Below are positions 27,290 through 36,567 of a stretch of 64,000 nt of DNA, piece by piece. Where the stretch lies: positions 1-64,000 of the forward strand of contig JBFHES010000001.1 in the NCBI GenBank assembly GCA_041584015.1, given 5' to 3'. The stretch comes from JBFHES01 sp041584015. Its GTDB lineage: Bacteria; Bacteroidota; Bacteroidia; Bacteroidales; M50B96. The position numbers were made by a program, and so were the translations under genes. The number at the start of each line of letters is the position of its first letter. The stretch's first letter is position 1. A model generated the notes under the pieces. The model had not been told where the DNA came from. It did no database searches and was given only the letters and a program-made list of their open reading frames with translations.

Positions 27290-29749
27290 ATGGCTACTTA
27301 TCTGTTTCAAGAAATATCAAACGCTATTAAAGGCGAATATCACGGCACATCCAATCCTCCTATATCAAATTTAATTACCGATAGTAGAACGTATTTTAAC
27401 GCTGAGGAATCAGTATTTTTTGCCATAAAAGGAATTCGACATGACGGTCATCATCACCTGAAAGAATTGTTTCAGAAAGGCATTCGAAATTTTATCATCT
27501 CGAACCGCGACATAGTTTTTGATGAATTTCCGGAATGTAACTTTGCTGTTGTGCAGAACACAACAGATGCATTGCAAGCATTGGCTGCCTGGCATCGGAA
27601 ACAGTTCGATATTCCTGTAATTGGCATTACGGGTAGTAACGGAAAAACCATCATTAAGGAATGGCTATTTCATTTACTTGAAGATGAGAAGAAAACCATT
27701 CGTAGTCCGAAGAGTTACAACTCCCAAATAGGAGTACCGCTATCTGTTTGGATGATGGAAGAGGAACATGAACTGGCGATATTTGAGGCAGGTATTTCTC
27801 AGGCCGGAGAGATGCAGAAACTTAAATCGATAATTGCTCCAACCATAGGCATCTTTTCAAATATTGGCGAACCACATCAAGCAAACTTTATTGATTACAA
27901 GCACAAAATATCGGAAAAGCTAAAGCTGTTTGAAAGCTGCGACATACTTATTTACAGTCGCGACTACAGTTTAATTGAAAGCCAAATACGATCTAATTAC
28001 AATTTCGATAACACAAAACTATTTTGTTGGTCGCGTAAGTTCCCATCAGATTTGTTCATATCACGAATTGAGAAGCAAGATGGACATTCGAAGCTTTATG
28101 CAAAATATCAAAACAAAGAAATTAGCATTGACATTCCGTTTATAGATGAAGCCTCGATAGAAAATGCAATCCATTGCTGGGCACTACTGCTTTTGTCGTT
28201 GGATAATGAAAGCATTAGTAATAAGATGAAAGACCTGGCACCTATTGCCATGCGTCTGGAACTAAAAGAAGGCATAAACGATTGTACCATCATTAATGAC
28301 AGTTATAACTCTGACCTTGGTTCGCTTAGTATCGCCCTCGATTTTTTAAATCAACAACATCAGCATAAAAAAAAGACACTAATAATAAGCGACATACTGC
28401 AAAGTGGTAAAGATGAAACCGGGCTGTACAAAGAAGTATCTGATCTGGTACATGGAAAAAACATTACCCGTGTAATTGGCATTGGTGAGGCCATTAGTCG
28501 CAACATGAATTTCTTTAAAACAGAAACATCGAGCTTTAAAACAACCAACGAGTTTCTTGAGAAGTTAAACAAAGAAGGTTTTAAAGATGAGGCTATTTTG
28601 CTCAAAGGTTCCAGAACCTTTGAGTTTGAACGCATCTCAAATAGTTTGCAACACAAAGCGCACCGAACAGTTTTGGAGATTAATTTAAACGGGATTGTCA
28701 ATAATCTGAATTATTTTAAATCTTTGCTAAAGCCTGAAACCAAAGTAATGATCATGGTAAAGGCGTTCTCCTATGGAAGCGGCACTTACGAAATAGCCAA
28801 CATCCTTCAGTATAATAAAGTCGATTATCTGGGAGTAGCATTTGCCGATGAAGGGGTTGCACTCCGAAAGGCGGGCATTTCAATTCCTATTTTGGTAATG
28901 AATCCGGAAGAGCAGAGCTTCGAGTCGATGATCGAGTACAACCTGGAACCTGAGATCTATTCATTCAGAACATTAAATTTCTTTAGTGAAGCTGTTAAGC
29001 GTTTTGGCATTGACCTGTACCCTGTTCATTTAAAAATGGAAACTGGTATGAATCGTCTTGGCTTTGAAGAAAGCGACCTTCCTAAATTAATTGAGGAACT
29101 AAAGAATATGAATTACCTGCGCGTTAGCTCAATATTCTCGCATTTGGCTGCCAGCGATGATGCTGTTCACGATGGCTTTACAGAAAAGCAATTCGCCAAA
29201 TTTGATGGCATGAGCAAGCAAATCCAGGAGCAATTCAAATACAAAATATACCGTCACCTGCTAAATTCTGCCGGTGTCGAACGTTTCCCAAATTATCAGT
29301 TAGACATGGTACGTCTGGGTATCGGACTCTATGGTATCAGTCATGCAGGAAATAAGCTTACGAATGTGAGTACACTCAAAAGTAAGATTTCGCAAATCAA
29401 ACATATTCGGAAAGGCGAAACAATTGGTTATAGCCGACGTGGTGTAACCGAGCGTGATTCAAGAATAGCAATTGTTCCCATTGGATACTCCGACGGACTT
29501 AGTCGTGCGCTTAGTAACGGTGTTGGAAAAGTGTGGATCAATAACAAGAAGGTTCCAATAATTGGTAATATTTGCATGGATATGTGCATGATTGACATTA
29601 GCGATCTGGCAGCCAGCGAAGGAGACGAAGTGATTATATTTGGAGCACAAATTCCACTTACAGAAATGGCTTCCACCTTAAAAACCATTCCTTACGAAAT
29701 AATGACAGGAATTTCTAAGCGTGTAAAAAGAGTTTATATTTACGAATAA
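27290..29749 (+). CDS. murF-alr: MurF-Alr fusion: D-Ala-D-Ala ligase to UDP-MurNAc-tripeptide / alanine racemase
   Basis: A single 819-residue chain with two peptidoglycan-precursor enzymes, a fusion common in Bacteroidota. Residues 1-450 are a Mur ligase: uridine-binding domain, ATP loop GITGSNGKT at 112-120, EAGIS near 167 and NDSYNS near 338. Residues about 458-819 are a fold-type III PLP alanine racemase: Lys491 in VKAFSYGSG binds PLP and Tyr714 in GYSRRG is the opposite catalytic base. Note FSYG where many racemases read AYGHG. The fusion couples D-Ala supply to addition of D-Ala-D-Ala. Two glycosyltransferase genes follow at 22 and 2 bases, so an envelope operon is likely. Confidence 0.95.
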   Translation: MATYLFQEISNAIKGEYHGTSNPPISNLITDSRTYFNAEESVFFAIKGIRHDGHHHLKELFQKGIRNFIISNRDIVFDEFPECNFAVVQNTTDALQALAAWHRKQFDIPVIGITGSNGKTIIKEWLFHLLEDEKKTIRSPKSYNSQIGVPLSVWMMEEEHELAIFEAGISQAGEMQKLKSIIAPTIGIFSNIGEPHQANFIDYKHKISEKLKLFESCDILIYSRDYSLIESQIRSNYNFDNTKLFCWSRKFPSDLFISRIEKQDGHSKLYAKYQNKEISIDIPFIDEASIENAIHCWALLLLSLDNESISNKMKDLAPIAMRLELKEGINDCTIINDSYNSDLGSLSIALDFLNQQHQHKKKTLIISDILQSGKDETGLYKEVSDLVHGKNITRVIGIGEAISRNMNFFKTETSSFKTTNEFLEKLNKEGFKDEAILLKGSRTFEFERISNSLQHKAHRTVLEINLNGIVNNLNYFKSLLKPETKVMIMVKAFSYGSGTYEIANILQYNKVDYLGVAFADEGVALRKAGISIPILVMNPEEQSFESMIEYNLEPEIYSFRTLNFFSEAVKRFGIDLYPVHLKMETGMNRLGFEESDLPKLIEELKNMNYLRVSSIFSHLAASDDAVHDGFTEKQFAKFDGMSKQIQEQFKYKIYRHLLNSAGVERFPNYQLDMVRLGIGLYGISHAGNKLTNVSTLKSKISQIKHIRKGETIGYSRRGVTERDSRIAIVPIGYSDGLSRALSNGVGKVWINNKKVPIIGNICMDMCMIDISDLAASEGDEVIIFGAQIPLTEMASTLKTIPYEIMTGISKRVKRVYIYE

Positions 29750-29771
29750 TTCAGAAGAAGACAACAGAGCA

Positions 29772-30536
29772 ATGCCCCAGCTATCAGCAGTTATAATAAC
29801 CTTTAACGAGGAGCGGAACATTAAACGCTGCATTAATGCAGCTTTAAAGGTTGCTGATGACATTGTAGTTGTTGATTCCTTCTCTACCGACAAAACTCAA
29901 GAAATTTGCAAATCGTTAAATGTCAGATTTATTCAGCACGAATTTGATGGGCATATTGAGCAAAAAAACTGGGCCATATCCCAGGCTAAATTCCCTCACA
30001 TCCTATCGCTTGATGCTGACGAAGTGCTAACTGATGAATTGGCGACCTCAATACTTAAGGTTAAAGAAGACTGGAATGCGGATGGTTATTCGTTTAACCG
30101 GCTGACCAACTATTGCGGTAAGTGGGTGAAACATGGTGGATGGTACCCTGACAAGAAATTACGTTTATGGGATAGCCGCAAAGGAGCCTGGACGGGAGAG
30201 AATCCACACGACAAGTATGAACTATCAGCGGGTTCTAATCAAGCACATTTAAAGGGTGACTTACTACACTATTCGTTTTATTCTGTAGATGATCATCTTA
30301 AACAAATAAATAAATTTTCGGAGTTGGCGGCACAAGCTCGATTTAAGAAAGGCAAGAAAACCAACCTACTCAAAATATTAATTAAACCATTGGCACGCTT
30401 TATAAAAGGCTACATAATCCGTTTCGGGTTTTTAGATGGCTATTATGGTTTTGTTATTCATCATTTGTCTATGTACGCCATTTTTCTGCGACACATTAAA
30501 CTTCGTGAAATGTGGAAAACTGAGAAGCACAATTAG
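29772..30536 (+). CDS. Family 2 glycosyltransferase (WaaE/KdtX-like)
   Basis: A 254-residue GT-A enzyme. The N-terminus SAVIITFNEERNI and VVVDSFSTDKT bind the sugar nucleotide, and the metal motif is Asp81-Ala-Asp83 in LSLDADEV. HIEQKNWAI near 61-69 and the C-terminal YGGWYPD/RL region match the LPS-core subgroup that includes WaaE/KdtX glucosyltransferases. It is probably a membrane-associated enzyme adding a sugar to LPS or another envelope glycan; donor and acceptor are unknown. It lies 22 bases after murF-alr and ends 2 bases before the next glycosyltransferase. Confidence 0.88.
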   Translation: MPQLSAVIITFNEERNIKRCINAALKVADDIVVVDSFSTDKTQEICKSLNVRFIQHEFDGHIEQKNWAISQAKFPHILSLDADEVLTDELATSILKVKEDWNADGYSFNRLTNYCGKWVKHGGWYPDKKLRLWDSRKGAWTGENPHDKYELSAGSNQAHLKGDLLHYSFYSVDDHLKQINKFSELAAQARFKKGKKTNLLKILIKPLARFIKGYIIRFGFLDGYYGFVIHHLSMYAIFLRHIKLREMWKTEKHN

Positions 30537-30538
30537 GC

Positions 30539-31642
30539 ATGACTACACCAAACAAAAACATTGTTTTATTCAATAGCACCATAGCATGGGGTGGTGGCGA
30601 AAAATGGCATTTCGATGTTGCAAAGTCACTGTCCGAAGCGGGTTGGACGGTAACCGTGTTTTGCCACAAAAAAAGTGAACTTCGACTTCGCTTAAAACAA
30701 GCCAGAGTAAACTTACAGGCTGTAAGCATTTCAAATCTTTCGTTCGTAAATCCAATAAAGATAAGGAAGCTTTGCATGTTGCTTAAACAAACTGGAGCTT
30801 CTACGATATTAATGAATTTATCAGCAGATGTAAAAGCAGCAGGAATTGCTGCTAAACGAGCTGGTTTCAACAATATAATATACAGAAGAGGGAGCGCCAT
30901 TCCTATAAAAAACACCTGGCTGAACAGGTATTTATTCGCTAAAATCATAACCAATATTCTAGCCAACTCAGAGGCGACCAAAGCAACAATAAACGAAAAA
31001 AACCCAAAGCTATTCAATCCTGATAAAATCCAAGTCATCTACAACGGTCTTAGAATAAACGAATTTATTGACAATAAAAATGCGCCAATCTACCAACGAG
31101 AGAATAATGAGCTAATTATTGGGAATGCAGGTCGCTTGGTTGAACAAAAAAACCAGAAAGCACTAATTCAATTGGCCAGCTTATTAAAGTCAAATAATGT
31201 TGACTTTAAAATGCTTATCGCTGGAGATGGTCCCATGAGAAAAGAGTTGGAACAACAGTGCAAGGAACTGCAAGTCGAAGAGCAAGTTGTTTTCCTTGGT
31301 TTCCAGAAAGACATCAGACCATTCCTGCAATCCATCGACATATTTGTACTTACTTCGTTTTGGGAAGGCTTTGGTTATGTTTTAGCAGAAGCCATGCTGT
31401 ATAAAAAACCACTGATTGGATTCGATTTAAGCTCAAACCCCGAGTTGATTCAACACAAGCTTAACGGTTTTCTTATTGATCCAAACAACACTAAAGCACT
31501 TGCGGAATCAATAGAAGCATTAAACGCTAACAGAGCAGCAATAGATGTCATGGGTGCCGCAGGTTTTAAGATAGCCAACGAAAAGTTTGATTTCAACAAA
31601 AACCTGAAACTAGTTGAAAGTTGGTTGCTCACCTTAACTTAA
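30539..31642 (+). CDS. Family 4 (GT-B) glycosyltransferase
   Basis: A 367-residue retaining glycosyltransferase. The N-terminal domain opens with LFNSTIAWGGGEKWHFDVA, which binds the acceptor. The C-terminal domain has IGNAGRLVEQKN and the EX7E motif in WEGFGYVLAEAM (Glu276 and Glu284). It probably adds a sugar to LPS or a lipid-linked glycan in concert with the family 2 enzyme before it. Only 2 bases separate the two genes, so they are translationally coupled. A hairpin with a T-rich tail follows. Confidence 0.9.
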   Translation: MTTPNKNIVLFNSTIAWGGGEKWHFDVAKSLSEAGWTVTVFCHKKSELRLRLKQARVNLQAVSISNLSFVNPIKIRKLCMLLKQTGASTILMNLSADVKAAGIAAKRAGFNNIIYRRGSAIPIKNTWLNRYLFAKIITNILANSEATKATINEKNPKLFNPDKIQVIYNGLRINEFIDNKNAPIYQRENNELIIGNAGRLVEQKNQKALIQLASLLKSNNVDFKMLIAGDGPMRKELEQQCKELQVEEQVVFLGFQKDIRPFLQSIDIFVLTSFWEGFGYVLAEAMLYKKPLIGFDLSSNPELIQHKLNGFLIDPNNTKALAESIEALNANRAAIDVMGAAGFKIANEKFDFNKNLKLVESWLLTLT

Positions 31643-31743
31643 AGCGGGCTAAAAAATCACACCACATTCGCCAAAGCTTCTAAAAAGCACAAAACCACTC
31701 CAGACTATTTCTGAAATGGTTTTGCAAGTATATCATCAGATGT

Positions 31744-31774
31744 GGCCTTTTATTAAAGGCCTTTCTCTTTTTTA
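31744..31774 (+). terminator. Intrinsic terminator of the murF-alr/glycosyltransferase unit
   Basis: GGCCTTT at 31744-31750, loop TATT, AAAGGCC at 31755-31761, then a T-rich stretch. A second weaker hairpin (AAAACCA/TGGTTTT) lies at about 31690-31723. The T-run overlaps the stop codon of the convergent korB. Confidence 0.6.
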
Positions 31775-32788
31775 ATCCACGGTCCAAACGTTTCCGCTAT
31801 TCATCAAATCGTCCATATTTTTAATCTTTGATTCAGCCTGAACATCTTCCAGTTGTTTAACAACTTTTGCATCATATGTAGAATCGGCAACAGCTCTAAT
31901 TACACCAAAAACAACCGGTGATTCTGGATAGCTCATATTAACAAGCATCATGTGAATAAACGGACTTGGATTGTGTGCATCATGCACAAGAATATCGTCC
32001 ATGGTATAACCATCCTCTCCAATGGTAACTACCTTCAGGCCTAAACCGTCCGGCACAATTCCCTTATTCTTGTCTTTTCCGAAAATCATCTTCTCTCCGT
32101 GATGAACGAAAAGCTGTCTGTTTTCCTTCTCCTGACGATCGGTTACATCAGCATAAAACTTATCATTATAAATAACACAGTTTTGCATTACTTCAACAAC
32201 GGATGTACCTTTAAATTTAGCGGCTTCAATTAAAATCTCAGTAGTCATTTTAAGGTTACCGTCTATTGAACGCGCAAAGAATTTACCCTGTGCTCCAATT
32301 ACTAACTCACCAGGCTTAAAAGGATGTTCTACTGTTCCGAATGGTGATGTTTTAGTAACGGCACCTTCTTTAGAAGTAGGCGAATATTGTCCTTTTGTTA
32401 ATCCATAAATCTCGTTATTAAACAGGATAAGATTCAGGTCAACATTTCTTCTTATTTCATGAATAAAGTGATTACCACCGATAGCAAGTGCATCACCATC
32501 ACCGGTTATTTGCCACACGCATAAATCCGGATTAGCAACCTTTACACCAGAGGCAATTGCTCCGGCTCTACCATGGATACTATGAAAACCATAAGTATTC
32601 ATGTAATATGGGAAACGTGACGAACATCCAATTCCAGAAATTACAGCAAACTGCTCTTTTGGAATATTCAATGCAGCCATCGCTTTTTGAACAGAATTTA
32701 AAACAGCATGATCACCACAACCCGGGCACCATCTAACTTCCTGATCACTTTTAAAGTCCTTCGGAGTTAACATCTGTAGTCCTTCCAT
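31772..32788 (-). CDS. korB: 2-oxoglutarate:ferredoxin oxidoreductase beta subunit
   Basis: Thiamine-diphosphate subunit of the enzyme that oxidatively decarboxylates 2-oxoglutarate to succinyl-CoA with ferredoxin, or runs in reverse. 338 residues. Cys21 and Cys24 (RWCPGCGDH), Cys55 (GIGCSSRFP) and Cys203 (MQNCVIYND) would ligate the [4Fe-4S] cluster. The ThDP/Mg motif runs from GDGDAL at 95 to NNEIYG near 123-128. It starts 2 bases after korA. Related 2-oxoacid oxidoreductases remain possible, but GQYSPTS near 132 and the paired alpha subunit favour Kor. Confidence 0.92.
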   Translation of the reverse strand: MEGLQMLTPKDFKSDQEVRWCPGCGDHAVLNSVQKAMAALNIPKEQFAVISGIGCSSRFPYYMNTYGFHSIHGRAGAIASGVKVANPDLCVWQITGDGDALAIGGNHFIHEIRRNVDLNLILFNNEIYGLTKGQYSPTSKEGAVTKTSPFGTVEHPFKPGELVIGAQGKFFARSIDGNLKMTTEILIEAAKFKGTSVVEVMQNCVIYNDKFYADVTDRQEKENRQLFVHHGEKMIFGKDKNKGIVPDGLGLKVVTIGEDGYTMDDILVHDAHNPSPFIHMMLVNMSYPESPVVFGVIRAVADSTYDAKVVKQLEDVQAESKIKNMDDLMNSGNVWTVD

Positions 32789-32790
32789 GA

Positions 32791-34641
32791 TTATTTCTCC
32801 TCCAAAATTTTAATAAAACCTTCTTTTAACTCCTGAACAGTAAATGGTAGTCCTTGCACTTTATTTATTTGTTTATAATCGAACTTTTGATGCTTGATAC
32901 GTAAATAACTTGCAAATTGGCCGAGGTTAATTTCACAAACAACTCTTTTCTTAAACCTTCCAAACACATCAGCAGTATTCTTTGGTAATGGGTTGATATA
33001 ATTAAAGTGAGCCAAACTAATGTTGTATCCTTCAGCTCTTAGCTGATGAACAGCTGATGTGAGGTGACCATAAGTTCCTCCCCAACCAATCACAAGCAAT
33101 TCGCCTTCTTGATCGCCTTCAATGGTTTGCTCAGGAATAAAATTCGCAATATTTTTAATCTTATCCTCACGGATATCACTCATTACCTGGTGATTTTCCG
33201 GAACGTAAGAAACGGTACCCGTATTTTCCATTTTCTCAAGGCCACCAATTCGGTGCTCTTGTCCAGGTGTTCCTGGTATCGCCCATTCACGAACTAACTT
33301 CTCTGCGTCACGCGCATATGGCATATAATCACGTCCGTCGTTCGGAGTAATTTTATGCGTTATAGATGGCATATCTGCCATTTTAGGAATATGGAATGGC
33401 TCCGATCCATTTGCTAAGAAACCATCGGTTAAGCAAATAACTGGAGTCATGTGTTCCAATGCAATTCTTGATGCTTCGAACGACCAATCGAAACAATTGC
33501 TTGGTGTGCTTGCTGCTACAATAGCAACAGGGCTTTCGCCGTTTCGGCCATAAAGAGCCTGCATTAAGTCAGACTGTTCAGTTTTAGTAGGCAAGCCCGT
33601 TGATGGCCCCCCACGCTGAACATTCACAATAACCAATGGAAGCTCTGTAATAACTGCTAAACCAATAGCTTCAGACTTTAATGCTAATCCAGGACCTGAG
33701 GTTGAAGTGGCAGCAAGATTTCCTGCGAAACTGGCACCAATAGAGGTACAAATACCAGCAATCTCATCTTCAGCTTGAAATACTTTTACGCCAAGATCCT
33801 TTCGCTCAGCTAAGGCTTGTAGAATTTCTGTTGCCGGAGTAATTGGATATGAACCAAGGAACAATGGAAGGTTAGCCTTTTCTGCAGCAGCAATTAATCC
33901 CCAGGCAGAAGCAACGTTACCGCTTATCGTTCTGTATCGTCCTTTAGGTATTGGAGCCGGATTAACTTTATATGATGGAGTTAGCGCTTCTATTGTTTCA
34001 GCGTAATTATATCCCGCATGAAGTACTCTTTTGTTTGCATCAACCACCAACTGGTTTTTTCTAAATTTTTTCTCAAAGAAATTTTCAGAATGATCCATTG
34101 GGCGATTAAACAACCAAAACACCATACCAAGCGAGAACATATTCTTACTTCGAAGAATACTCTTATTGTCAAGTCCCAGATCTTTCAAACTCTCCTTAGT
34201 AAGATTTGAAATTGGCGCTTCGATAATATTAAAATCAGTAAGTTTATCTTCCGCAATTGGATCGTTGGTTAGATAGCCAGCTTTACGCAAGTTCTTTTCC
34301 GTAAAGTTATCGATATCTACAATAATGGTTCCTCCTTGTTTGGTCCATTTCGACGATGCTTTAAGAGCTGCCGGATTCATAGCAACTAAAACATCAGCAT
34401 AGTCTCCAGGTGTATTTACCTTACTGTGCCCAAAATGTACTTGAAAACCAGAAACACCACCAACAGTTCCCTGTGGTGCCCTAATCTCTGCAGGATAATC
34501 GGGAAATGTAGCTACATCGTTTCCTAAGAGAGCAGATGTATCAGAAAACAATGTGCCCGTAAGCTGCATTCCGTCGCCAGAATCACCAGAAAACCTGATT
34601 ACTACCTGTTCTAGCTCGATAACGCTTGTTTTTTGTGTCAT
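32791..34641 (-). CDS. korA: 2-oxoglutarate:ferredoxin oxidoreductase alpha subunit (gamma-alpha fusion)
   Basis: 616 residues. The first 190 are the gamma domain (RFSGDSGDGMQLTG, FPDYPAEIRAPQGT), joined to the alpha subunit (about 215-616), where YPITPATEILQALAE, GASFAGNLAATSTSGPG and QRGGPSTGLPTKTEQSDL mark the pyrimidine and CoA/substrate regions. The fusion is usual in Bacteroidota. There is no ferredoxin-like delta domain, so electrons go to free ferredoxin. The frame stops 2 bases before korB. A minus-strand -7 box (TAATTTTG) lies at 34734-34741. The reduced ferredoxin produced is a plausible companion to the hydrogenase and acyl-CoA synthetase genes in the same window. Confidence 0.94.
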   Translation of the reverse strand: MTQKTSVIELEQVVIRFSGDSGDGMQLTGTLFSDTSALLGNDVATFPDYPAEIRAPQGTVGGVSGFQVHFGHSKVNTPGDYADVLVAMNPAALKASSKWTKQGGTIIVDIDNFTEKNLRKAGYLTNDPIAEDKLTDFNIIEAPISNLTKESLKDLGLDNKSILRSKNMFSLGMVFWLFNRPMDHSENFFEKKFRKNQLVVDANKRVLHAGYNYAETIEALTPSYKVNPAPIPKGRYRTISGNVASAWGLIAAAEKANLPLFLGSYPITPATEILQALAERKDLGVKVFQAEDEIAGICTSIGASFAGNLAATSTSGPGLALKSEAIGLAVITELPLVIVNVQRGGPSTGLPTKTEQSDLMQALYGRNGESPVAIVAASTPSNCFDWSFEASRIALEHMTPVICLTDGFLANGSEPFHIPKMADMPSITHKITPNDGRDYMPYARDAEKLVREWAIPGTPGQEHRIGGLEKMENTGTVSYVPENHQVMSDIREDKIKNIANFIPEQTIEGDQEGELLVIGWGGTYGHLTSAVHQLRAEGYNISLAHFNYINPLPKNTADVFGRFKKRVVCEINLGQFASYLRIKHQKFDYKQINKVQGLPFTVQELKEGFIKILEEK

Positions 34642-35092
34642 AATATTCGTATGATTTCTAAAGGAATTTAGTGAGGGTTGTTCTTAATAATATGTAATGT
34701 ATTGCCAATGTCATACAATCATAAATTAGACTTCAAAATTAAATACTTTATACTAACTGGTGCGTAATTATCTCAAAAATTTGTAAAAAATGCTACTTAA
34801 CACTTTTAGCCCTAAACAACTCCAAATGTACAACTTACACACACTACAATTTATTTATATTAATTCTATATTAAATTATCCATATATATTGCTTTATTAC
34901 TATTAATTGCAATCTTACAACACCCATGCTTGAACGTAACACTATCTCAAATACTTAGATAATAATTCACTCCTATAATTGAGATTTTGCAAGCCGACAA
35001 CAATATTTAAATAAAACGCAGAATTTACCACATGAGCTGCCAAACTAAACCAGAAAGGCTGCTAAAAACAAGAAGCCTGACATTCATAAAAT
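34642..35092. other. AT-rich gap upstream of korA
   Basis: About 450 bases with no supported gene. The only signal is the korA -7 box at 34734-34741 (minus strand TAATTTTG), giving a leader of roughly 85 bases. No repeat or RNA fold recognised. Confidence 0.4.
34734..34741 (-). promoter_or_regulatory. Promoter -7 box for korAB
   Basis: Reads TAATTTTG on the minus strand. No good -33 element at standard spacing. Confidence 0.4.
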
Positions 35093-35122
35093 AAAAAACC
35101 CTTCATGATTTCTCAAGAAGGG
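35093..35122 (-). terminator. Terminator of the 34-residue Lys-rich gene
   Basis: On the minus strand CCCTTCTTGA, loop GAAA, TCATGAAGGG, then six T. It lies 64 bases after the stop of the small ORF at 35186. Confidence 0.75.
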
Positions 35123-35185
35123 AATTGCTTTTGATTTTTATTTTTAAAACCTGTTTTAGTAATTGCTATCAGTTATAAAAACCCA

Positions 35186-35290
35186 CTAGCCTTTCGCTTG
35201 CTTTTTTGCGCGCTTTTCAGCTTTTTTTTCTTTTGGAGTTTTTGTCGCTTCCTTTTTTACATTCTTTTTAGCGTCCTGTGATTTTGCCAT
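35186..35290 (-). CDS. Very small Lys/Ala-rich basic protein (34 residues)
   Basis: A 34-codon ORF starting at ATG 35290 and ending TAG at 35186. Thirteen of 34 residues are Lys with one Arg; the rest are mainly Ala and Glu. The protein would be a strongly basic helix (MAKSQDAKKN..., ending KKQAKG). Support for a real gene is its context: a -33/-7 promoter 55-90 bases upstream and an intrinsic terminator 64 bases downstream, with nothing else between. It could bind nucleic acid or ribosomes, but no function is established. A non-coding RNA from this transcription unit is the alternative. Confidence 0.55.
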   Translation of the reverse strand: MAKSQDAKKNVKKEATKTPKEKKAEKRAKKQAKG

Positions 35291-35348
35291 GATTTCAATT
35301 TTTAATTTTTTACGACCCCTAACTTTTGTCGACATTACAATTCTAACA

Positions 35349-35378
35349 TAAAGGTAATACAATCTTTATTCATTCAAA
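35349..35378 (-). promoter_or_regulatory. Promoter of the 34-residue gene
   Basis: On the minus strand TTTG (35378-35375), 18-base spacer, TACCTTTA (35356-35349): one mismatch to TAnnTTTG. Confidence 0.5.
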
Positions 35379-35442
35379 TAAGTCGACTAAACATTAATGC
35401 TATTTGATATGAAAACCTTAACCAACCTCACCAATACTAAAG

Positions 35443-36567
35443 CTATAATCCTTTCTGAAAAATGCGAAATCGCTTGTAAACTTTCCCTCCAAGTTTTTCA
35501 TTCTCTGCCCGCACCCTTAGGTTGGTTTCCAATTCAAGGTGACTATCAAAAAACTCAACACCTGCTTTTTTAGCTTCATAAAATAATGTAGTACCTAAAA
35601 CTGCATCTAGCCCTGAGTTTCGGTAATCCGGATGAACAGCACCAAGTAGCAGATCGAGCTGTTTGGTTTTCTTCTGCGCTTTCATAATCTGAAAAATGCC
35701 AAACGGGAGCACGCGCCCTTTGCACTTACGCACCCCTTCTGAGATATTGGGCATAGAGAGAACAAAGGCGACGACCTTATGCTTTCCATCCTCAATTACT
35801 TTCACAAATCGCGGATCCAACACTGGCAGATACCTACCAGCAAGCTCATTCATCTCTTTATCTTCAAGTGGTGTAAAAGCATAAATATCTTTAAATGTTT
35901 CGTTCACCAACTGAAAAACCGGTTTAATATATGGTTTCAGCTGCAACTTATTCTTAAAAGGAACTACACGCAAGTTTGGATTATTTCGCAAAGCTCGCTC
36001 ACTAATACGTTTGTAAAACTCAGGAATCTCTTTTGGCACATCAAGTTTATAAACCACGCAATCTACCTTTTTTGAGAAGCCAGCGTTTTCAACAAAATCA
36101 ACCATAAACTTAAAGTTATAGTTGGTTGCAATAACTGGTGTAAACTCAAAACCCTCAACAAGCAATCCTTGCGGATCTTTCTCAGAAAAACCAAGCGGGC
36201 CAACCAATTTATCCATTCCTTTAGCTCTTGCCCAATCCTCAATGCCAACTAGTAATTTTTGAGCTACCTTAAAATCATTATAAGTTTCAAGAAATACAAA
36301 ACGCCCCTCCTTTAATTCATGCTCATTATTATATTTATGATTAATGATACCCATTACCCTGCCAACAGCTTCATTGCCTTTATAAGCCAATAACAAACAC
36401 GTATCGGAATAATGAAAGGCATGATTCTTCTTTGGATTGAAGTAGGTGCGTTCATCCATATAAACTGGCGGCACCCAATTCGTATGGTCCTTATGAATAA
36501 TTGCAGGGAGACGAATAAACGTGCGCAACTCACTTCTACTATTTACCTCTTTAATTCTGATACTCAT
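35443..36567 (-). CDS. GNAT-fold acetyltransferase-like protein
   Basis: 374 residues of a Bacteroidota-common family resembling E. coli YghO. The N-terminus has WVPPVYMDERTYFNPKKNHAFHYSDTCLLLAYKGNEAVGRVMGI, a GNAT core strand pattern, and a second GNAT-like half includes HPDYRNSGLDAVLG near 320. The function is unknown; acyl-CoA-dependent transfer is inferred from the fold. It overlaps the end of the PAP2 gene by 17 bases, so the two are translationally coupled and PAP2 is upstream. Confidence 0.8.
   Translation of the reverse strand: MSIRIKEVNSRSELRTFIRLPAIIHKDHTNWVPPVYMDERTYFNPKKNHAFHYSDTCLLLAYKGNEAVGRVMGIINHKYNNEHELKEGRFVFLETYNDFKVAQKLLVGIEDWARAKGMDKLVGPLGFSEKDPQGLLVEGFEFTPVIATNYNFKFMVDFVENAGFSKKVDCVVYKLDVPKEIPEFYKRISERALRNNPNLRVVPFKNKLQLKPYIKPVFQLVNETFKDIYAFTPLEDKEMNELAGRYLPVLDPRFVKVIEDGKHKVVAFVLSMPNISEGVRKCKGRVLPFGIFQIMKAQKKTKQLDLLLGAVHPDYRNSGLDAVLGTTLFYEAKKAGVEFFDSHLELETNLRVRAENEKLGGKVYKRFRIFQKGL

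Noticed and set aside
27290..29749. MurF-Alr as a novel fusion
   Set aside because: This fusion, like LpxC-FabZ and the gamma-alpha KorA, is well known in Bacteroidota.
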